A DNA stretch of 60,783 bases from Microbacteriaceae bacterium X2B (GTDB taxonomy: Bacteria > Actinomycetota > Actinomycetes > Actinomycetales > Microbacteriaceae): contig SCPB01000010.1 of assembly GCA_005502445.1 (NCBI GenBank), forward strand, positions 1 through 60,783. The letters run 5' to 3'. Within the stretch, counting starts at the first letter, position 1; each line of letters begins with the position of its first letter. Below the pieces are notes generated by a model that saw only the letters and a program-made list of their open reading frames with translations, ran no database searches and was not told the origin of the DNA. The translations under genes and the position numbers were made by a program. Of the stretch, positions 9,923-21,511 are shown piece after piece.

Positions 9923-10849
9923 CTACCCGCCGACCCCGCCCCGGGTACGCAAGACCGCGGAGCGCCGCCGGTGCCGCACGGCCTCGAGGGTGAGCACGAC
10001 GAGCGCGAACCAGACGAGCGAGAAGCCGAGCCAGCGCTCGGGCGGCATCGGCTCGTTCATGATGACGACGCCGAAGGCGAACTGCAGCAGTGGCGCGAGG
10101 TACTGGATGAACCCCATGAGGGTCAGCGGCAGCCGCCGCGCCGCTGCCGCGAAGAGCAGCAGCGGAACCGCGGTGACGACGCCCGCGAGAGCCAGCAGCA
10201 CCGTGTGGCTCGGCGACTCGCGCCCCATGGTGAGGTCGCCCGTCCCGGCGATGACGAGGAGCACGACGCCGGCGATCGGTGTGAGCCAGGCGGTCTCGAG
10301 GGTGAGGCCGGCGACGGCGGTGACGCGCGATCCCAGGCGGTTCTTGAGGTAGCCGTAGATGCCGAACGAGAAGGCGAGGGCGAGGGCGATCCAGGGCGGC
10401 TGACCGTAGCCGATCGCGAGCACGAGCACCGCGACGAGGCTGACGCCGACGGCGACCCACTGCCCCGGTCGCAGCCGCTCGCGGAGGAAGACCACCCCGA
10501 GCGCGACCGTCACGATCGGGTTGATGAAGTACCCGAGCGAGGCTTCGACGACGAAGCCGTTGGTCGACCCGTATACGTAGACGATCCAGTTCACGGCGAT
10601 GAGGATGCCGGCCGCGAGGCTCAGCCCCATGATCCGCCGGTCAGCGAGCATCGCGGCGAGGGGTCGGAAGGCCCGGGTGACCGCGAGCAGCGCCACGCAG
10701 AAGACGAGGGAGAGCACCACGCGCCAGGCGACGATCTCGACCGCGCCGCTCGGCGTCAGCAGCAGGAAGTAGGCCGGCAGGAAGCCCCACAGCGCATAGG
10801 CGCCGACCGCGAGCCCGAGCCCGGCGGGCGAGATTCGCGAGTCGGGCAC
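9923..10849 (-). CDS. rarD: RarD-type EamA/DMT family transporter
   Basis: 308-aa membrane protein with about ten predicted helices. Family hallmarks: GLAVGAYALWGFLPAYF at the N-terminus, AGILIAVNWIVYVYGSTN, SLGYFINPIVTVALGVVFL and FGIYGYLKNR. RarD-like proteins are predicted drug/metabolite transporters; the substrate is unknown. I chose the GTG at 10849 (protein VPDSRIS) because upstream sequence is Arg/Ser-rich and falls in the groES terminator; no clear ribosome binding site precedes it, so the start is less certain. Confidence 0.85.
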   Translation of the reverse strand: MPDSRISPAGLGLAVGAYALWGFLPAYFLLLTPSGAVEIVAWRVVLSLVFCVALLAVTRAFRPLAAMLADRRIMGLSLAAGILIAVNWIVYVYGSTNGFVVEASLGYFINPIVTVALGVVFLRERLRPGQWVAVGVSLVAVLVLAIGYGQPPWIALALAFSFGIYGYLKNRLGSRVTAVAGLTLETAWLTPIAGVVLLVIAGTGDLTMGRESPSHTVLLALAGVVTAVPLLLFAAAARRLPLTLMGFIQYLAPLLQFAFGVVIMNEPMPPERWLGFSLVWFALVVLTLEAVRHRRRSAVLRTRGGVGG

Positions 10850-10908
10850 CGGGTCAGTGTATGCCCGGCGCGATCTGCCGCCCGACGGCCGGGCCGTCGG
10901 ACGCGAAC

Positions 10909-10939
10909 GGCCCCCGCTCGCCGAGGCGGAGCGGGGGCC
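10909..10939 (-). terminator. groES terminator
   Basis: GGCCCCCGCTC (10909-10919) pairs with GAGCGGGGGCC (10929-10939), an 11-bp stem with a 9-nt loop, starting 31 bp after the groES stop. It separates groES from rarD on the same strand. Confidence 0.7.
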
Positions 10940-10970
10940 GGAGCGCGATGCGCGATCGCGAGCAGCGGTG

Positions 10971-11267
10971 CTAGCGGACGATGACCGCGAGGACATCGCG
11001 CGCCGAGAGCACGAGCAGCTCTTCGCCGTCGTACTTGACCTCGGTGCCGCCGTACTTGGAGTAGATGACCTTGTCGCCGACGGCCACGTCGAGCGGCACG
11101 CGGTTGCCGTTGTCGTCGATACGGCCGGGGCCGACCGCCACGACCTCGCCCTCCTGGGGCTTCTCCTTGGCGGTGTCGGGGATCACGAGACCCGAGGCGG
11201 TGGTCTGCTCCGCCTCGACCTGCTTGATGACGATGCGATCTTCGAGCGGCTTGATGGAGACCGACAC
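10971..11267 (-). CDS. groES: Co-chaperonin GroES
   Basis: 98-aa lid of the GroEL chaperonin cage. Whole-length match to the family: [20 protein letters not shown], the mobile-loop part [26 protein letters not shown] and [19 protein letters not shown] start at 11267 with AAGAGGTC upstream. No groEL follows; the gene has its own terminator and two CIRCE elements upstream, so it forms a heat-shock unit by itself. groEL must lie elsewhere. Confidence 0.97.
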   Translation of the reverse strand: MSVSIKPLEDRIVIKQVEAEQTTASGLVIPDTAKEKPQEGEVVAVGPGRIDDNGNRVPLDVAVGDKVIYSKYGGTEVKYDGEELLVLSARDVLAVIVR

Positions 11268-11301
11268 GGTTGACCTCTTCTTTCCTAAGACGTTGAGGGG
11301 A

Positions 11302-11328
11302 TTGGCACACTCGCGCTGCGAGTGCCAG
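11302..11328 (-). promoter_or_regulatory. CIRCE element (proximal, degenerate)
   Basis: TTGGCACAC-N9-GAGTGCCAG, close to the HrcA operator consensus TTAGCACTC-N9-GAGTGCTAA. It lies between the predicted -10 box and the groES start, where bound repressor would block transcription. Confidence 0.75.
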
Positions 11329-11333
11329 AGACA

Positions 11334-11363
11334 ACTGTACCGAAGCCGTTAGCACTCATGCAA
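11334..11363 (-). promoter_or_regulatory. Predicted groES promoter
   Basis: On the minus strand TTGCAT (11358-11363) and TACAGT (11334-11339) are spaced by 18 bp. The -35 hexamer falls inside the N9 spacer of the distal CIRCE, and the proximal CIRCE lies just downstream of the -10. The geometry fits dual-operator repression. Confidence 0.5.
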
Positions 11364-11375
11364 TCCGAGTGCCAG
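11349..11375 (-). promoter_or_regulatory. CIRCE element (distal)
   Basis: TTAGCACTC-N9-GAGTGCCAG: the left arm matches the consensus fully and the right arm differs at two positions. HrcA is the known repressor for this site in actinobacteria. Confidence 0.85.
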
Positions 11376-11412
11376 CGCTCGCGAGCGCTCGGGCGAGTGG
11401 GAGGATCGGGGT

Positions 11413-12591
11413 ATGGAGTCGACCGAGCTGCGCGAGCTGCTGACGCCCGAGGCGCTGACGCTGCTCGCGAGCCTCGGCCCGAGCGACTCGACCGCCGATG
11501 CCGTGCGGCTCGTGAGCCGCCTGCGGAAGGAGGGGCATCCGCCCGCCCGCGTCGCGGCCGTCCTGACGCAGTACCGCTTGCGACGCAGGGCGGTGGCGAA
11601 GTTCGGCGGCTTCGCCGAGCGGATGCTCTTCACCGAGCGCGGCCTCGAGCAGGCCTCCCGGCTCTCGGTCGCGGCGCAGCACGCGGGGCGCTTCGCCGCC
11701 GCGGGCCTCGCTCGCGTCGGCGACCTCGGGTGCGGGATCGGCGGCGACACGATGGCGCTCGCCGCGCTCGGGCTCGATGTGATCGCCGTCGAACGCGATG
11801 AGGCGACCGCCGCGATCGCCGCCTACAACCTCGCCCCCTGGCCCGAGGCGACGGTCGAGCACGGCGACGCCGAGACTCTCGACCTCGACCGCGTCGACGC
11901 GGTCTGGATGGACCCGGCCCGCCGCGAGGGTGCCCGCCGGCTCTCCTCCCCCGACGACTTCTCGCCGCCTCTCGACACCGCGCTCGGCATCGCGCGCCGC
12001 CGCCCGGCGGGCATCAAGCTCGCTCCCGGCATGGATCGCTCGCTCATCCCCGACGATGTCGAGGCGCAGTGGGTGAGCGACGGCGGCGAGGTGGTCGAGC
12101 TGGTGCTGTGGAGCGGCGCGCTCGCACGGCCCGGAGTGCGGCGCGCCGCGCTCGTGCTGGGCCCGCAGGGGGCCGCGGAGCTTCGCGCGGCCGAGGATTC
12201 GCCCGACGTCGAAGCCGGCCGCCTCGGGGAGTACCTGTACGAGCCGGATGGGGCGGTCATCCGCGCCCGCCTGATCGGTGACCTCGCCCGATCGATCGAG
12301 GGCCGGATGCTCGACGCATCGATCGCGTACGTCACCGCCGATTCGCTCGCGCCTTCGCCCTTCGCGCGGGCCTTCCGCGTGCTCGAGCGCTGGCCGCTCG
12401 ACGCCAAGCGCATCGCGAAGGCGCTCGCCGAGCGGCGCATCGGCACGATCGAGATCAAGAAGCGCGGCGTCGACGTCGACCCGGCGGCCTTCCGCAAGCA
12501 GCTCAGGCCGACCGGGCCGAATGCGGCCACTCTGGTGCTGACGCGCATCGCGGGCGAGCGCGCGGCGCTGCTCGTCGAGCGCTGCGACTGA
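11413..12591 (+). CDS. SAM-dependent methyltransferase with THUMP-like C-terminal domain
   Basis: 392-aa protein of the actinobacterial class I methyltransferase family with a THUMP-like domain. The SAM-binding motif is VGDLGCGIGGDTMALAALG near residues 101-119, followed by the acidic strand VIAVERDEATAAIAAYN and the motif VDAVWMDPARR. The C-terminal part (ERWPLDAKRIAKAL, IGTIEIKKRGVDVDP) is the THUMP-like segment seen in RNA-modifying enzymes. The substrate is unknown; RNA is plausible. It is divergent from groES and shares its 145-bp upstream region, including the CIRCE elements. Confidence 0.8.
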   Translation: MESTELRELLTPEALTLLASLGPSDSTADAVRLVSRLRKEGHPPARVAAVLTQYRLRRRAVAKFGGFAERMLFTERGLEQASRLSVAAQHAGRFAAAGLARVGDLGCGIGGDTMALAALGLDVIAVERDEATAAIAAYNLAPWPEATVEHGDAETLDLDRVDAVWMDPARREGARRLSSPDDFSPPLDTALGIARRRPAGIKLAPGMDRSLIPDDVEAQWVSDGGEVVELVLWSGALARPGVRRAALVLGPQGAAELRAAEDSPDVEAGRLGEYLYEPDGAVIRARLIGDLARSIEGRMLDASIAYVTADSLAPSPFARAFRVLERWPLDAKRIAKALAERRIGTIEIKKRGVDVDPAAFRKQLRPTGPNAATLVLTRIAGERAALLVERCD

Positions 12592-12619
12592 TCGCGGTGG
12601 GAGGCGGCGGCCGTACGAC

Positions 12620-12991
12620 TCAGCCGACCAGCGCGCCGCCGCCGAGGAACGCGCCGACCGCGAGGAGCGGGATGAGCACGGTGGCGAGCAGCACGATGCC
12701 CCAGACGACCGAGATCGCGATTCCCGCGTAGCCCGTCGCGAGACCCGCGATGGCCATGGAGCGCGCGGCCGGTTCCCGTTTGAGCGTGAGATGACCGAGG
12801 ATCACCGCCGCGAGCGCGAACAGCAGCCCGACGGCGACGACCGAGGCGATGAGGCCGACGACGCCGAAGACGAGAGCGAGGATGCTGAGCGTCTGCGGCG
12901 GCGCGGAGGCGGGCGCGTATCCCGCGTACGGGCCGGGTGCGGCGAATTCACGGGTGCCCGCGTCGGGCTCGGGCGGGCTCGTCGTCGCCAT
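12620..12991 (-). CDS. DUF4190-type small membrane protein
   Basis: 123 aa from the ATG at 12991, preceded by AGGAGCG. A short Pro/Ala/Tyr-rich cytosolic segment is followed by helices LSILALVFGVVGLIASVVAVG and the typical DUF4190 middle part AAVILGHLTLKREP ... MAIAGLATGYAGI. The C-terminal helix is longer than usual and Gly-rich. Function unknown. It lies beside a second DUF4190 gene on the same strand, probably as a duplicated pair. Confidence 0.75.
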   Translation of the reverse strand: MATTSPPEPDAGTREFAAPGPYAGYAPASAPPQTLSILALVFGVVGLIASVVAVGLLFALAAVILGHLTLKREPAARSMAIAGLATGYAGIAISVVWGIVLLATVLIPLLAVGAFLGGGALVG

Positions 12992-13102
12992 GGGGTCGCT
13001 CCTGCGGGGTCGGGGTTCGGGCAGAACCAGCGTAGCGACCCGCACCGAGCGTGCGACGGCCCGCCGGCGCCGGAGCGCGGGCGGACCGCCGTGGGGTGGT
13101 CT

Positions 13103-13456
13103 CTAGTACGTCGGGTAGCCGCCGTAGCCGGCGGTCGCGAAGGCCGCGATGATGATCACGATCCAGATGAGGCCGACGACGAGTCCGAGGTAGCCGAGCA
13201 CGAGGCCGGCGATCGCGAGACCGCGCCCGTTCTCGCCCGTGCGCTTGATCTGGTTGAGGGCGATGTGCCCGCAGATGATCGCGCCGATCGAGATGAAGAA
13301 GGCGAGCACGAGCGACACGATCGCGAGCACGTTGGTCTTCTGCTGCGGAGCGGCGGCGTACGGGCTCGCCGAGGCGTAGGGGTTCGGCTGCGCGGTCGCG
13401 GGCTGGCTCGGCTGCGAGGAGTAGTCGGGGGCGGGAGGCGGCGGGGCGTCGGTCAT
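13103..13456 (-). CDS. DUF4190-type small membrane protein
   Basis: 117 aa. A Pro/Gln/Tyr-rich N-terminal stretch of about 40 residues precedes two helices with the DUF4190 signature AIICGHIALNQIKRTGENGR and GLAIAGLVLGYLGLVVGLI. The ATG at 13456 has CAGGAGCACG upstream. No function is known for the family; tail-anchored Tyr/Pro tracts may mediate protein contacts. Probably co-transcribed with the DUF4190 gene 111 bp downstream. Confidence 0.8.
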   Translation of the reverse strand: MTDAPPPPAPDYSSQPSQPATAQPNPYASASPYAAAPQQKTNVLAIVSLVLAFFISIGAIICGHIALNQIKRTGENGRGLAIAGLVLGYLGLVVGLIWIVIIIAAFATAGYGGYPTY

Positions 13457-13612
13457 GACGTGCTCCTGGTGTGTGAGGTGGTCGCGGCGAGCGGAGCGTC
13501 GCCGCCGCAGAGCGCGCGTGCGCGCGCAGGGCTACTGTGCCAGCGGCATGAGGGGGTGTCAACGCTCCGCGCGGGACGAGAGCGGCATCCCCTCGCGTCG
13601 CCGACCGCGCCG

Positions 13613-14670
<1,058 letters not shown>

Positions 14671-14674
<4 letters not shown>

Positions 14675-15168
14675 CCGGTCGCCGCCCATCGCATGACGAT
14701 CGCGTCGACGTCGTCGGGCTGGTAGTAGCGGGGGCGCACGGCGATGCGCGCGAAGCCGTGCCGACGGTAGAGCTCCTCGGCGCCGGGGTTGTCGGCGCGC
14801 ACCTCGAGGAACACCTCGGCGGCGCCGCGCGACCGCGCCGCGGCGAGCAGCTCGCGCATGAGCAGGGTGCCGATGCCGAGCCGGCGGTGCGTGGCGTCGA
14901 CCGCGATCGTCTGGATGTCGCCCTGCCCCGCCCCGGCCGGCGCGCTGAGGCCCGCGTAGGCGACGAGCTCGGCGTCGGACTCGATCACGAGGTAGGCCGT
15001 GTGCGGGTTCGCGAGCTCGGCGGCCATCATGTCACGGCTCCACGCGTCGGTCGGGAAGGTCGCCGTCTCGAGCGCCATGATCGCGTCGAGATCGGCGAGC
15101 TCGGCATCGCGCACGCGGATGGCGGGGCCGCGGGCCCCGCTCCCGTCCGCTCCGCTCGTGCCCGGCAT
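14671..15168 (-). CDS. rimI: Ribosomal protein S18-alanine N-acetyltransferase RimI-like
   Basis: 165-aa GNAT acetyltransferase. The acetyl-CoA-binding segment is [19 protein letters not shown] and the C-terminal block [19 protein letters not shown] is typical of RimI. Its position between tsaB and tsaD is the common one for this protein. The N-terminal 15 residues are Gly/Ser-rich and not conserved. Start ATG at 15168 shares a base with the tsaB stop (TGATG). Real substrates in actinobacteria may be broader than S18. Confidence 0.9.
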
Positions 15169-15782
15169 CAGCTCACCCTCTTCGGCGCCGACAGCGTCAC
15201 GTCGGGGGCGCGCAGGTAGAGCGGGCGCGGCTCGGGGAAGGCGGCTCCGGTCGCGAGCCGGGCGAGGGCGGCATGCGCGAGCGCCGCGGCGGGGATCTCG
15301 GCGACCTCGTGCGCGGCCACCCCCTCGGCCGGCGCGAACGCGACGCGCGCGACGAGGTGCGCGGGCTCGACCTCGACCGGCATGGGAAGCCGCGCGGCGA
15401 AGACGGTGACGGCGACCTCGCGGCGGCGGGCATCCGTGACGACGGCGAAGCGGCCGGCGACGGCACCGCCCTCGATGAGCGAGAGGGCGACGGCCTCGTG
15501 GCTCGGCACGGCGAGCAGCGGGATGCCGCGGGCGAGCGCGATCACGCGGGCGGCGGCGATGCCGACGCGGAGTCCGGTGAAGGGGCCGGGGCCGATGCCG
15601 GCGACGACGTGGGTCAGTCGCGCGCCGTCGACCTCGGCAGCGGCGAGCGCTTCGGCGAGGAACGGCCCGATGAGCTCGGCGTGGCGACGGGTGTCGGGGC
15701 TCGAGCGCTCGGCGAGCACGCGGCCGTCGTCGGCGACGAGCGCGACGGCGGTGCCCGCCGAGGTGTCAATCGCGAGCAGCAT
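15168..15782 (-). CDS. tsaB: tRNA threonylcarbamoyladenosine biosynthesis protein TsaB
   Basis: 204-aa, ASKHA-fold scaffold of the t6A complex that dimerises with TsaD. Recognised by LLAIDTSAGTAVALV at the N-terminus and GIGPGPFTGLRVGIAAARVI near residue 64. It lacks the metal site present in TsaD, as expected. Its start lies 17 bp inside the end of tsaE, and its stop overlaps rimI, so the genes are translationally coupled. Confidence 0.94.
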   Translation of the reverse strand: MLLAIDTSAGTAVALVADDGRVLAERSSPDTRRHAELIGPFLAEALAAAEVDGARLTHVVAGIGPGPFTGLRVGIAAARVIALARGIPLLAVPSHEAVALSLIEGGAVAGRFAVVTDARRREVAVTVFAARLPMPVEVEPAHLVARVAFAPAEGVAAHEVAEIPAAALAHAALARLATGAAFPEPRPLYLRAPDVTLSAPKRVS

Positions 15783-16305
15783 GCAGCCAGCCTAGGTCGG
15801 CCCAGCGCTCCCCCACGCCCTCGACCGTGACGGTGCGCGGCTCGACGGGCGCCTCATCGGGATCGGCCTCGGCGACGGCCGGTGTCGAGTCGTCCGCCGT
15901 GGTGGCGTCGCCGCCCCTCGGGCGTTCGATCGTGATCGCGAGCCACTCGTCGACGAGGTGCTCGACGAGGCCCGCGCCCCACTCGATCACGATGATCGAG
16001 CCCTCGACGTCGAGGTCGAGGTCGTCGAGTTCGGCGGCGTCGGAGAGCCGGTAGGCGTCGACGTGCACGAGCGAGGGACCGTGCGCGCGGGGGTGGGTGC
16101 GGGCGAGCACGAAGGTGGGGCTCGTGACGGTGCCGCGCACCCCCAGCGCGGCGCCGAGGCCGCGCGTGAACGTCGTCTTGCCCGCCCCGAGCTCGCCGGT
16201 CAGCAGCACGACGTCGCCCGCGCGCAGCTCGGCGGCGACGCGCGCGCCCAGGCGCTCCATGGCCTCGGGGTCGGTGATGACGAGGCGCTCGACGTGCCCC
16301 CTCAT
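15766..16305 (-). CDS. tsaE: tRNA threonylcarbamoyladenosine biosynthesis ATPase TsaE
   Basis: 179-aa P-loop ATPase that drives the TsaBD cycle. Walker A is GELGAGKTTFTRGLG; SPTFVLARTH and HVDAYRL follow, then IIVIEWGAGL. ATG at 16305 overlaps the alr stop (ATGA). The frame stays open far upstream through alr, but only this part resembles TsaE. Compared with the usual 150 residues, it has a C-terminal insertion rich in Asp/Thr/Pro before the final ERWADLGW strand. Confidence 0.94.
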   Translation of the reverse strand: MRGHVERLVITDPEAMERLGARVAAELRAGDVVLLTGELGAGKTTFTRGLGAALGVRGTVTSPTFVLARTHPRAHGPSLVHVDAYRLSDAAELDDLDLDVEGSIIVIEWGAGLVEHLVDEWLAITIERPRGGDATTADDSTPAVAEADPDEAPVEPRTVTVEGVGERWADLGWLHAARD

Positions 16306-17411
16306 GCCCGGTGCGACCGCACGGCCGTCTTCGTCACGCGGCGGCCGAGGCGCGTGACGATCTCGTAGCCGATCGTGCCGGCCGCGTCGGCCCAGTCCTC
16401 GGCGCTCGGCGCTCCCGTGCCGGGGTCGCCGAACAGCACGGCTCGGTCGCCGACGAAGACCGGGTGGTCGCCGACGTCGACGACGAACTGGTCCATCGCG
16501 ATGCGACCGGCGACGCCGAAGATCGCGCCGTTGATGAGCACGGGCGCGCCGAGCGCGTGTCGGGGCGCGCCGTCGGCGTATCCGAGGGGCACGAGCGCGA
16601 GCGTCGTGGTGCCCGTCGTGCGGTGCAGGTAGCCGTAGGAGACGCCGCTGCCGGCGGGCACGCGCTTGACGGCGGCGATCGCGGCGCTGAGCTCCATCGC
16701 CGGTCGCAGCGGCAGGTCGCGGTGGTGCGGAGCGGGGGCGATGCCGTAGAGCGCGATGCCCGCGCGCACCATGTCGTAGCGTGCCGCAGGGAGGTCGAGC
16801 GCGGCACCCGAGGCGGCGAGGTGGCGGATCCCCGGATCGAGACCGACCGAGTCGACGGCGCCGAGGAAGCGCTCGAAGGCGACGATCTGCGCGCGATCCT
16901 CGTCGGCGTCGGTGTTCGAGAGGTGGCTGAAGACCCCCTCGAGGCGCACGTCGCCCGCGTCGACCAGTGCCACGAGCCGCTCGACGAGCGGACCCCAGTC
17001 GGCCTCGACGACGCCGTTGCGCGAGAGCCCCGTGTCGACCTTCACGTGCACGGCGGGCCGGTGGCCGGCGGCGGCGGCTCGCTCGAGCTGCTCGAGCGAG
17101 CTCACGCCGAGCGCGATGCCGGCCTGCGTCGCGGCGGCGAAGTCGGCGGCGGGATCGTGCAGCCAGGCGAGCAGAGGAGCGTCGATGCCGGCACGCCGCA
17201 GCTCGAGCGCCTCGGCGACGTCGGCGACCCCGAGATGGTCGGCGCCCGCCTCGAGCGCCGCGCGCGCAGCGGTCACCGCGCCGTGACCGTAGCCGTCGGC
17301 CTTCACGACCGCCATGAGGTGGCGGGCGGGGGCGCGGCGGCGCAGCTCGCGGACGTTGTGCGCGATCGCCTCGATCGACACGCGCGCCTCGCGGAACGGG
17401 CGCGCGCTCAC
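16302..17411 (-). CDS. alr: Alanine racemase
   Basis: PLP enzyme that makes D-alanine for peptidoglycan. 369 aa; the PLP lysine is in [13 protein letters not shown] near residue 38, and the second active-site Tyr is in [14 protein letters not shown]-terminal beta domain begins near [15 protein letters not shown] start at 17411 overlaps the acpS stop (GTGA) and tsaE overlaps its end, placing it firmly in the glmS-acpS-alr-tsa chain. Confidence 0.97.
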   Translation of the reverse strand: MSARPFREARVSIEAIAHNVRELRRRAPARHLMAVVKADGYGHGAVTAARAALEAGADHLGVADVAEALELRRAGIDAPLLAWLHDPAADFAAATQAGIALGVSSLEQLERAAAAGHRPAVHVKVDTGLSRNGVVEADWGPLVERLVALVDAGDVRLEGVFSHLSNTDADEDRAQIVAFERFLGAVDSVGLDPGIRHLAASGAALDLPAARYDMVRAGIALYGIAPAPHHRDLPLRPAMELSAAIAAVKRVPAGSGVSYGYLHRTTGTTTLALVPLGYADGAPRHALGAPVLINGAIFGVAGRIAMDQFVVDVGDHPVFVGDRAVLFGDPGTGAPSAEDWADAAGTIGYEIVTRLGRRVTKTAVRSHRA

Positions 17412-17764
17412 GACGCGGCCTCGGCGACGACGAAGGCGGTCGCGATGCCGGCGTCGTGCGACATCGACACGTGGATGCGGACGATGCCGCGCCGGGCTGC
17501 GATCTCGGCCGCCCGCCCGGCGAGCACGAAATCGGGATTGCCGTGGGCATCCTGATCGATGCGCATGTCGGCCCAGCGGATGCCGTCGGTCTCGCCGAGC
17601 GCCTTCATGAGCGCCTCCTTCGCCGCGAAACGGCCGGCGAGCGAGCGCAGGGGCAGCGCGCGCTCGGGCTCGGCGAAGAGCCGATCGCGCAGGCCCGGGG
17701 TGCGACTGAGCGCGCGCTCGAACCGGGCGAGGTCGACGACGTCGACGCCGATTCCCACGATCAC
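17408..17764 (-). CDS. acpS: Holo-[acyl-carrier-protein] synthase
   Basis: 118-aa phosphopantetheinyl transferase that activates acyl carrier protein with CoA. Motifs: [17 protein letters not shown] with the Mg-binding Asp at the N-terminus, and [13 protein letters not shown] with the catalytic Glu-Lys pair. GTG start at 17764, 21 bp after the glmS stop. Placement next to alr is common in actinobacteria. Confidence 0.95.
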   Translation of the reverse strand: MIVGIGVDVVDLARFERALSRTPGLRDRLFAEPERALPLRSLAGRFAAKEALMKALGETDGIRWADMRIDQDAHGNPDFVLAGRAAEIAARRGIVRIHVSMSHDAGIATAFVVAEAAS

Positions 17765-17785
17765 GACCGCACCGCCGCGCCCCGG

Positions 17786-19636
<1,851 letters not shown>

Positions 19637-19681
19637 GGCGTCGAGTCTATTGCCCGCAGACCGGGCACTACTGTGGTGCCG

Positions 19682-20626
19682 ATGTCAGAGGCCAACGCGA
19701 CGCGCGACAACACGCCCTTCGTCGAGCTCGATCGACGCCGGTGGGCCGCTCTCGCCCCCGCGACGCCGCAACCGCTCACCGAGACCGAGCTCGTGCAGCT
19801 CCGTGGGCTCGGTGACCAGCTCGATCTGCGCGAGGTCGCAGAGGTGTACGTGCCCCTCAGCCGGCTGCTGTCGCTCTACGCGGTCGGCGCCGGCCAGCTG
19901 CACGACGCGACGCGGGAGTTCCTCGGCGAGCGCGGCGCCCGCACGCCCTTCGTGATCGGCGTCGCCGGATCGGTCGCCGTCGGCAAGTCGACGATCGCGC
20001 GCCTGCTTCGCGAACTGCTCTCGCGCTGGCCCGACACCCCCCGGGTCGAGCGGGTGACGACCGACGGGTTCCTCCTGCCGACCGCCGAGCTCGCCCGCCG
20101 CGGCATCCTGCACCGCAAGGGCTTCCCCGAGTCGTACGACCGGCGCGCCCTGCTCCGCTTCGTCGCCCGCATCAAGTCGGGCGCCGAAGAGGTGCGCGCT
20201 CCCGTCTACTCGCACCTCACCTACGACCTCGTCCCCGACGCCGAGATCATCGTGCGCCGCCCCGACATCCTCATCGTCGAGGGGCTCAACGTTCTCCAGC
20301 CGCCGGGGCCGGGCGCGGCGCTCGCGGTGAGCGATCTCTTCGACTTCACGATCTACGTGGATGCCCGCACGAGCGACATCGCGCAGTGGTACGAAGACCG
20401 CTTCCTGGCTCTGCAGCGCGGAGCCTTCGCCGATCCGCGCAGCTACTTCCACCGCTATGCGGCGCTCTCCCACGATGAGGCGGTAGCGAAGGCGCGGGAG
20501 ATCTGGCGCGAGATCAACGAGCCGAACCTCGTGCAGAACATCCTGCCCACGCGCGCACGGGCCTCGCTCGTGCTGCGCAAGGAGAGCGACCACACCGTCT
20601 CGACGGTGCTGCTGCGCAAGATCTGA
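19682..20626 (+). CDS. coaA: Type I pantothenate kinase
   Basis: Phosphorylates pantothenate, the first step of CoA synthesis. 314 aa with the P-loop [12 protein letters not shown] near residues 99-110, [33 protein letters not shown] and the family C-terminal segment [20 protein letters not shown]. Starts with the ATG at 19682; the open frame far upstream is antisense to glmS. Divergent from glmS with only 45 bp between starts. Confidence 0.96.
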   Translation: MSEANATRDNTPFVELDRRRWAALAPATPQPLTETELVQLRGLGDQLDLREVAEVYVPLSRLLSLYAVGAGQLHDATREFLGERGARTPFVIGVAGSVAVGKSTIARLLRELLSRWPDTPRVERVTTDGFLLPTAELARRGILHRKGFPESYDRRALLRFVARIKSGAEEVRAPVYSHLTYDLVPDAEIIVRRPDILIVEGLNVLQPPGPGAALAVSDLFDFTIYVDARTSDIAQWYEDRFLALQRGAFADPRSYFHRYAALSHDEAVAKAREIWREINEPNLVQNILPTRARASLVLRKESDHTVSTVLLRKI

Positions 20627-20652
20627 TCCGTCCGCCTCACTGGGAGACCCGC

Positions 20653-21453
20653 ATGGCGAAGTACACCCACGGCCACCACCCGAGCGTGCTCGCCGCTCAC
20701 GCGTGGCGGACGATCGCGAACTCCGCTGCCTACCTCGAACCGCATCTCGTACCCGGCGCTTCGCTCGTGGACGTCGGCAGCGGCCCCGGGAGCATCACGA
20801 TCGAGTTCGCCCGGCGGCTGGGCCCTGGGAAGGTGATCGGCGTCGACGGGGCCGAGGAGGCGATCGCCGCGGCACGCGCTGCCGCAGCCGAACAGGGCGT
20901 CGACGTCCGGTTCGAGCAAGGGGACGTTCTCGGGCTCCCTCTCGCCGACGACGCCGTCGACATCGCGCACGCCCACCAGGTGCTCCAGCATCTCGGCGAC
21001 CCCGTTGCAGCGCTGCGGGAGATGGCTCGGGTGGTGCGGCCGGGCGGAATCGTCGCCGCGCGCGACGTCGACACCGGAGGCATCATCGTGCACCCCTCGA
21101 GCGAGGGGCTCGAGCGATGGGCCGAGCTCTACGATCGGATCCCGCGCGCCAACGGAGGCGAACCGCACGCCGGCCGGCGTCTTGTGGAGTGGGCGCACCG
21201 CGCGGGCCTGAGGCAGGTGACGGCGACCGCCTCGACCTGGCTGTTCTCATCCACGCCGGAGCGGGCCTGGTGGGGTGGCTTGTGGGCCGAGCGCGTCGTC
21301 GCCTCGTCCTTCGCCGACGACGGCGTCCGGCACGGGCTTGCGACGCGTGCCGAGCTCGAGACGATCAGGGCGGCATGGCGGGCCTGGGCCGCCGAGCCGG
21401 ACGGCTGGATGCTCATGCCCCACGGCGAGATCGTCGCGCGCGTCGACGGCTGA
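20653..21453 (+). CDS. Class I SAM-dependent methyltransferase (ubiE-like)
   Basis: 266 aa. SAM-binding motif I is LVDVGSGPGSITIEFARRLG (residues 38-57), the post-I acidic strand VIGVDGAEEAI, and motif DIAHAHQVLQHLGDPVAALR are clear. The C-terminal third is Trp-rich (STWLFSSTPERAWWGGLWAE), as in small-molecule methyltransferases. The substrate is unknown. GGGAGA precedes the ATG at 20653, 26 bp after coaA, so it is likely co-transcribed with coaA. Confidence 0.82.
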   Translation: MAKYTHGHHPSVLAAHAWRTIANSAAYLEPHLVPGASLVDVGSGPGSITIEFARRLGPGKVIGVDGAEEAIAAARAAAAEQGVDVRFEQGDVLGLPLADDAVDIAHAHQVLQHLGDPVAALREMARVVRPGGIVAARDVDTGGIIVHPSSEGLERWAELYDRIPRANGGEPHAGRRLVEWAHRAGLRQVTATASTWLFSSTPERAWWGGLWAERVVASSFADDGVRHGLATRAELETIRAAWRAWAAEPDGWMLMPHGEIVARVDG

Positions 21454-21463
21454 CGCATCACCG

Positions 21464-21480
21464 CCGCACTAGCCGTGCGG
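21464..21480. terminator. Possible bidirectional terminator
   Basis: CCGCAC-TAGCC-GTGCGG, a 6-bp stem with a 5-nt loop in the 58-bp gap between the convergent methyltransferase and glmM genes. Confidence 0.4.
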
Positions 21481-21511
21481 GGTGGGGGCCGCCCGGAGGG
21501 AACCAGCCGGC

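Noticed and set aside
9230-10984. Plus-strand frame of about 584 codons across the second binding protein and rarD
   Set aside because: Low-complexity Arg/Ala/Asp composition and complete overlap with two well-supported minus-strand genes mark it as a shadow frame.
15766-17550. A 594-codon minus-strand frame that seems to fuse tsaE with an Arg-rich protein
   Set aside because: The upstream part is a shifted-frame reading of alr; tsaE starts at the ATG at 16305, which overlaps the alr stop.
19637-19681. A glmS ribozyme or riboswitch upstream of glmS
   Set aside because: Only 45 bp separate glmS and coaA start codons, too short for such an element on the glmS transcript unless it overlaps coaA.
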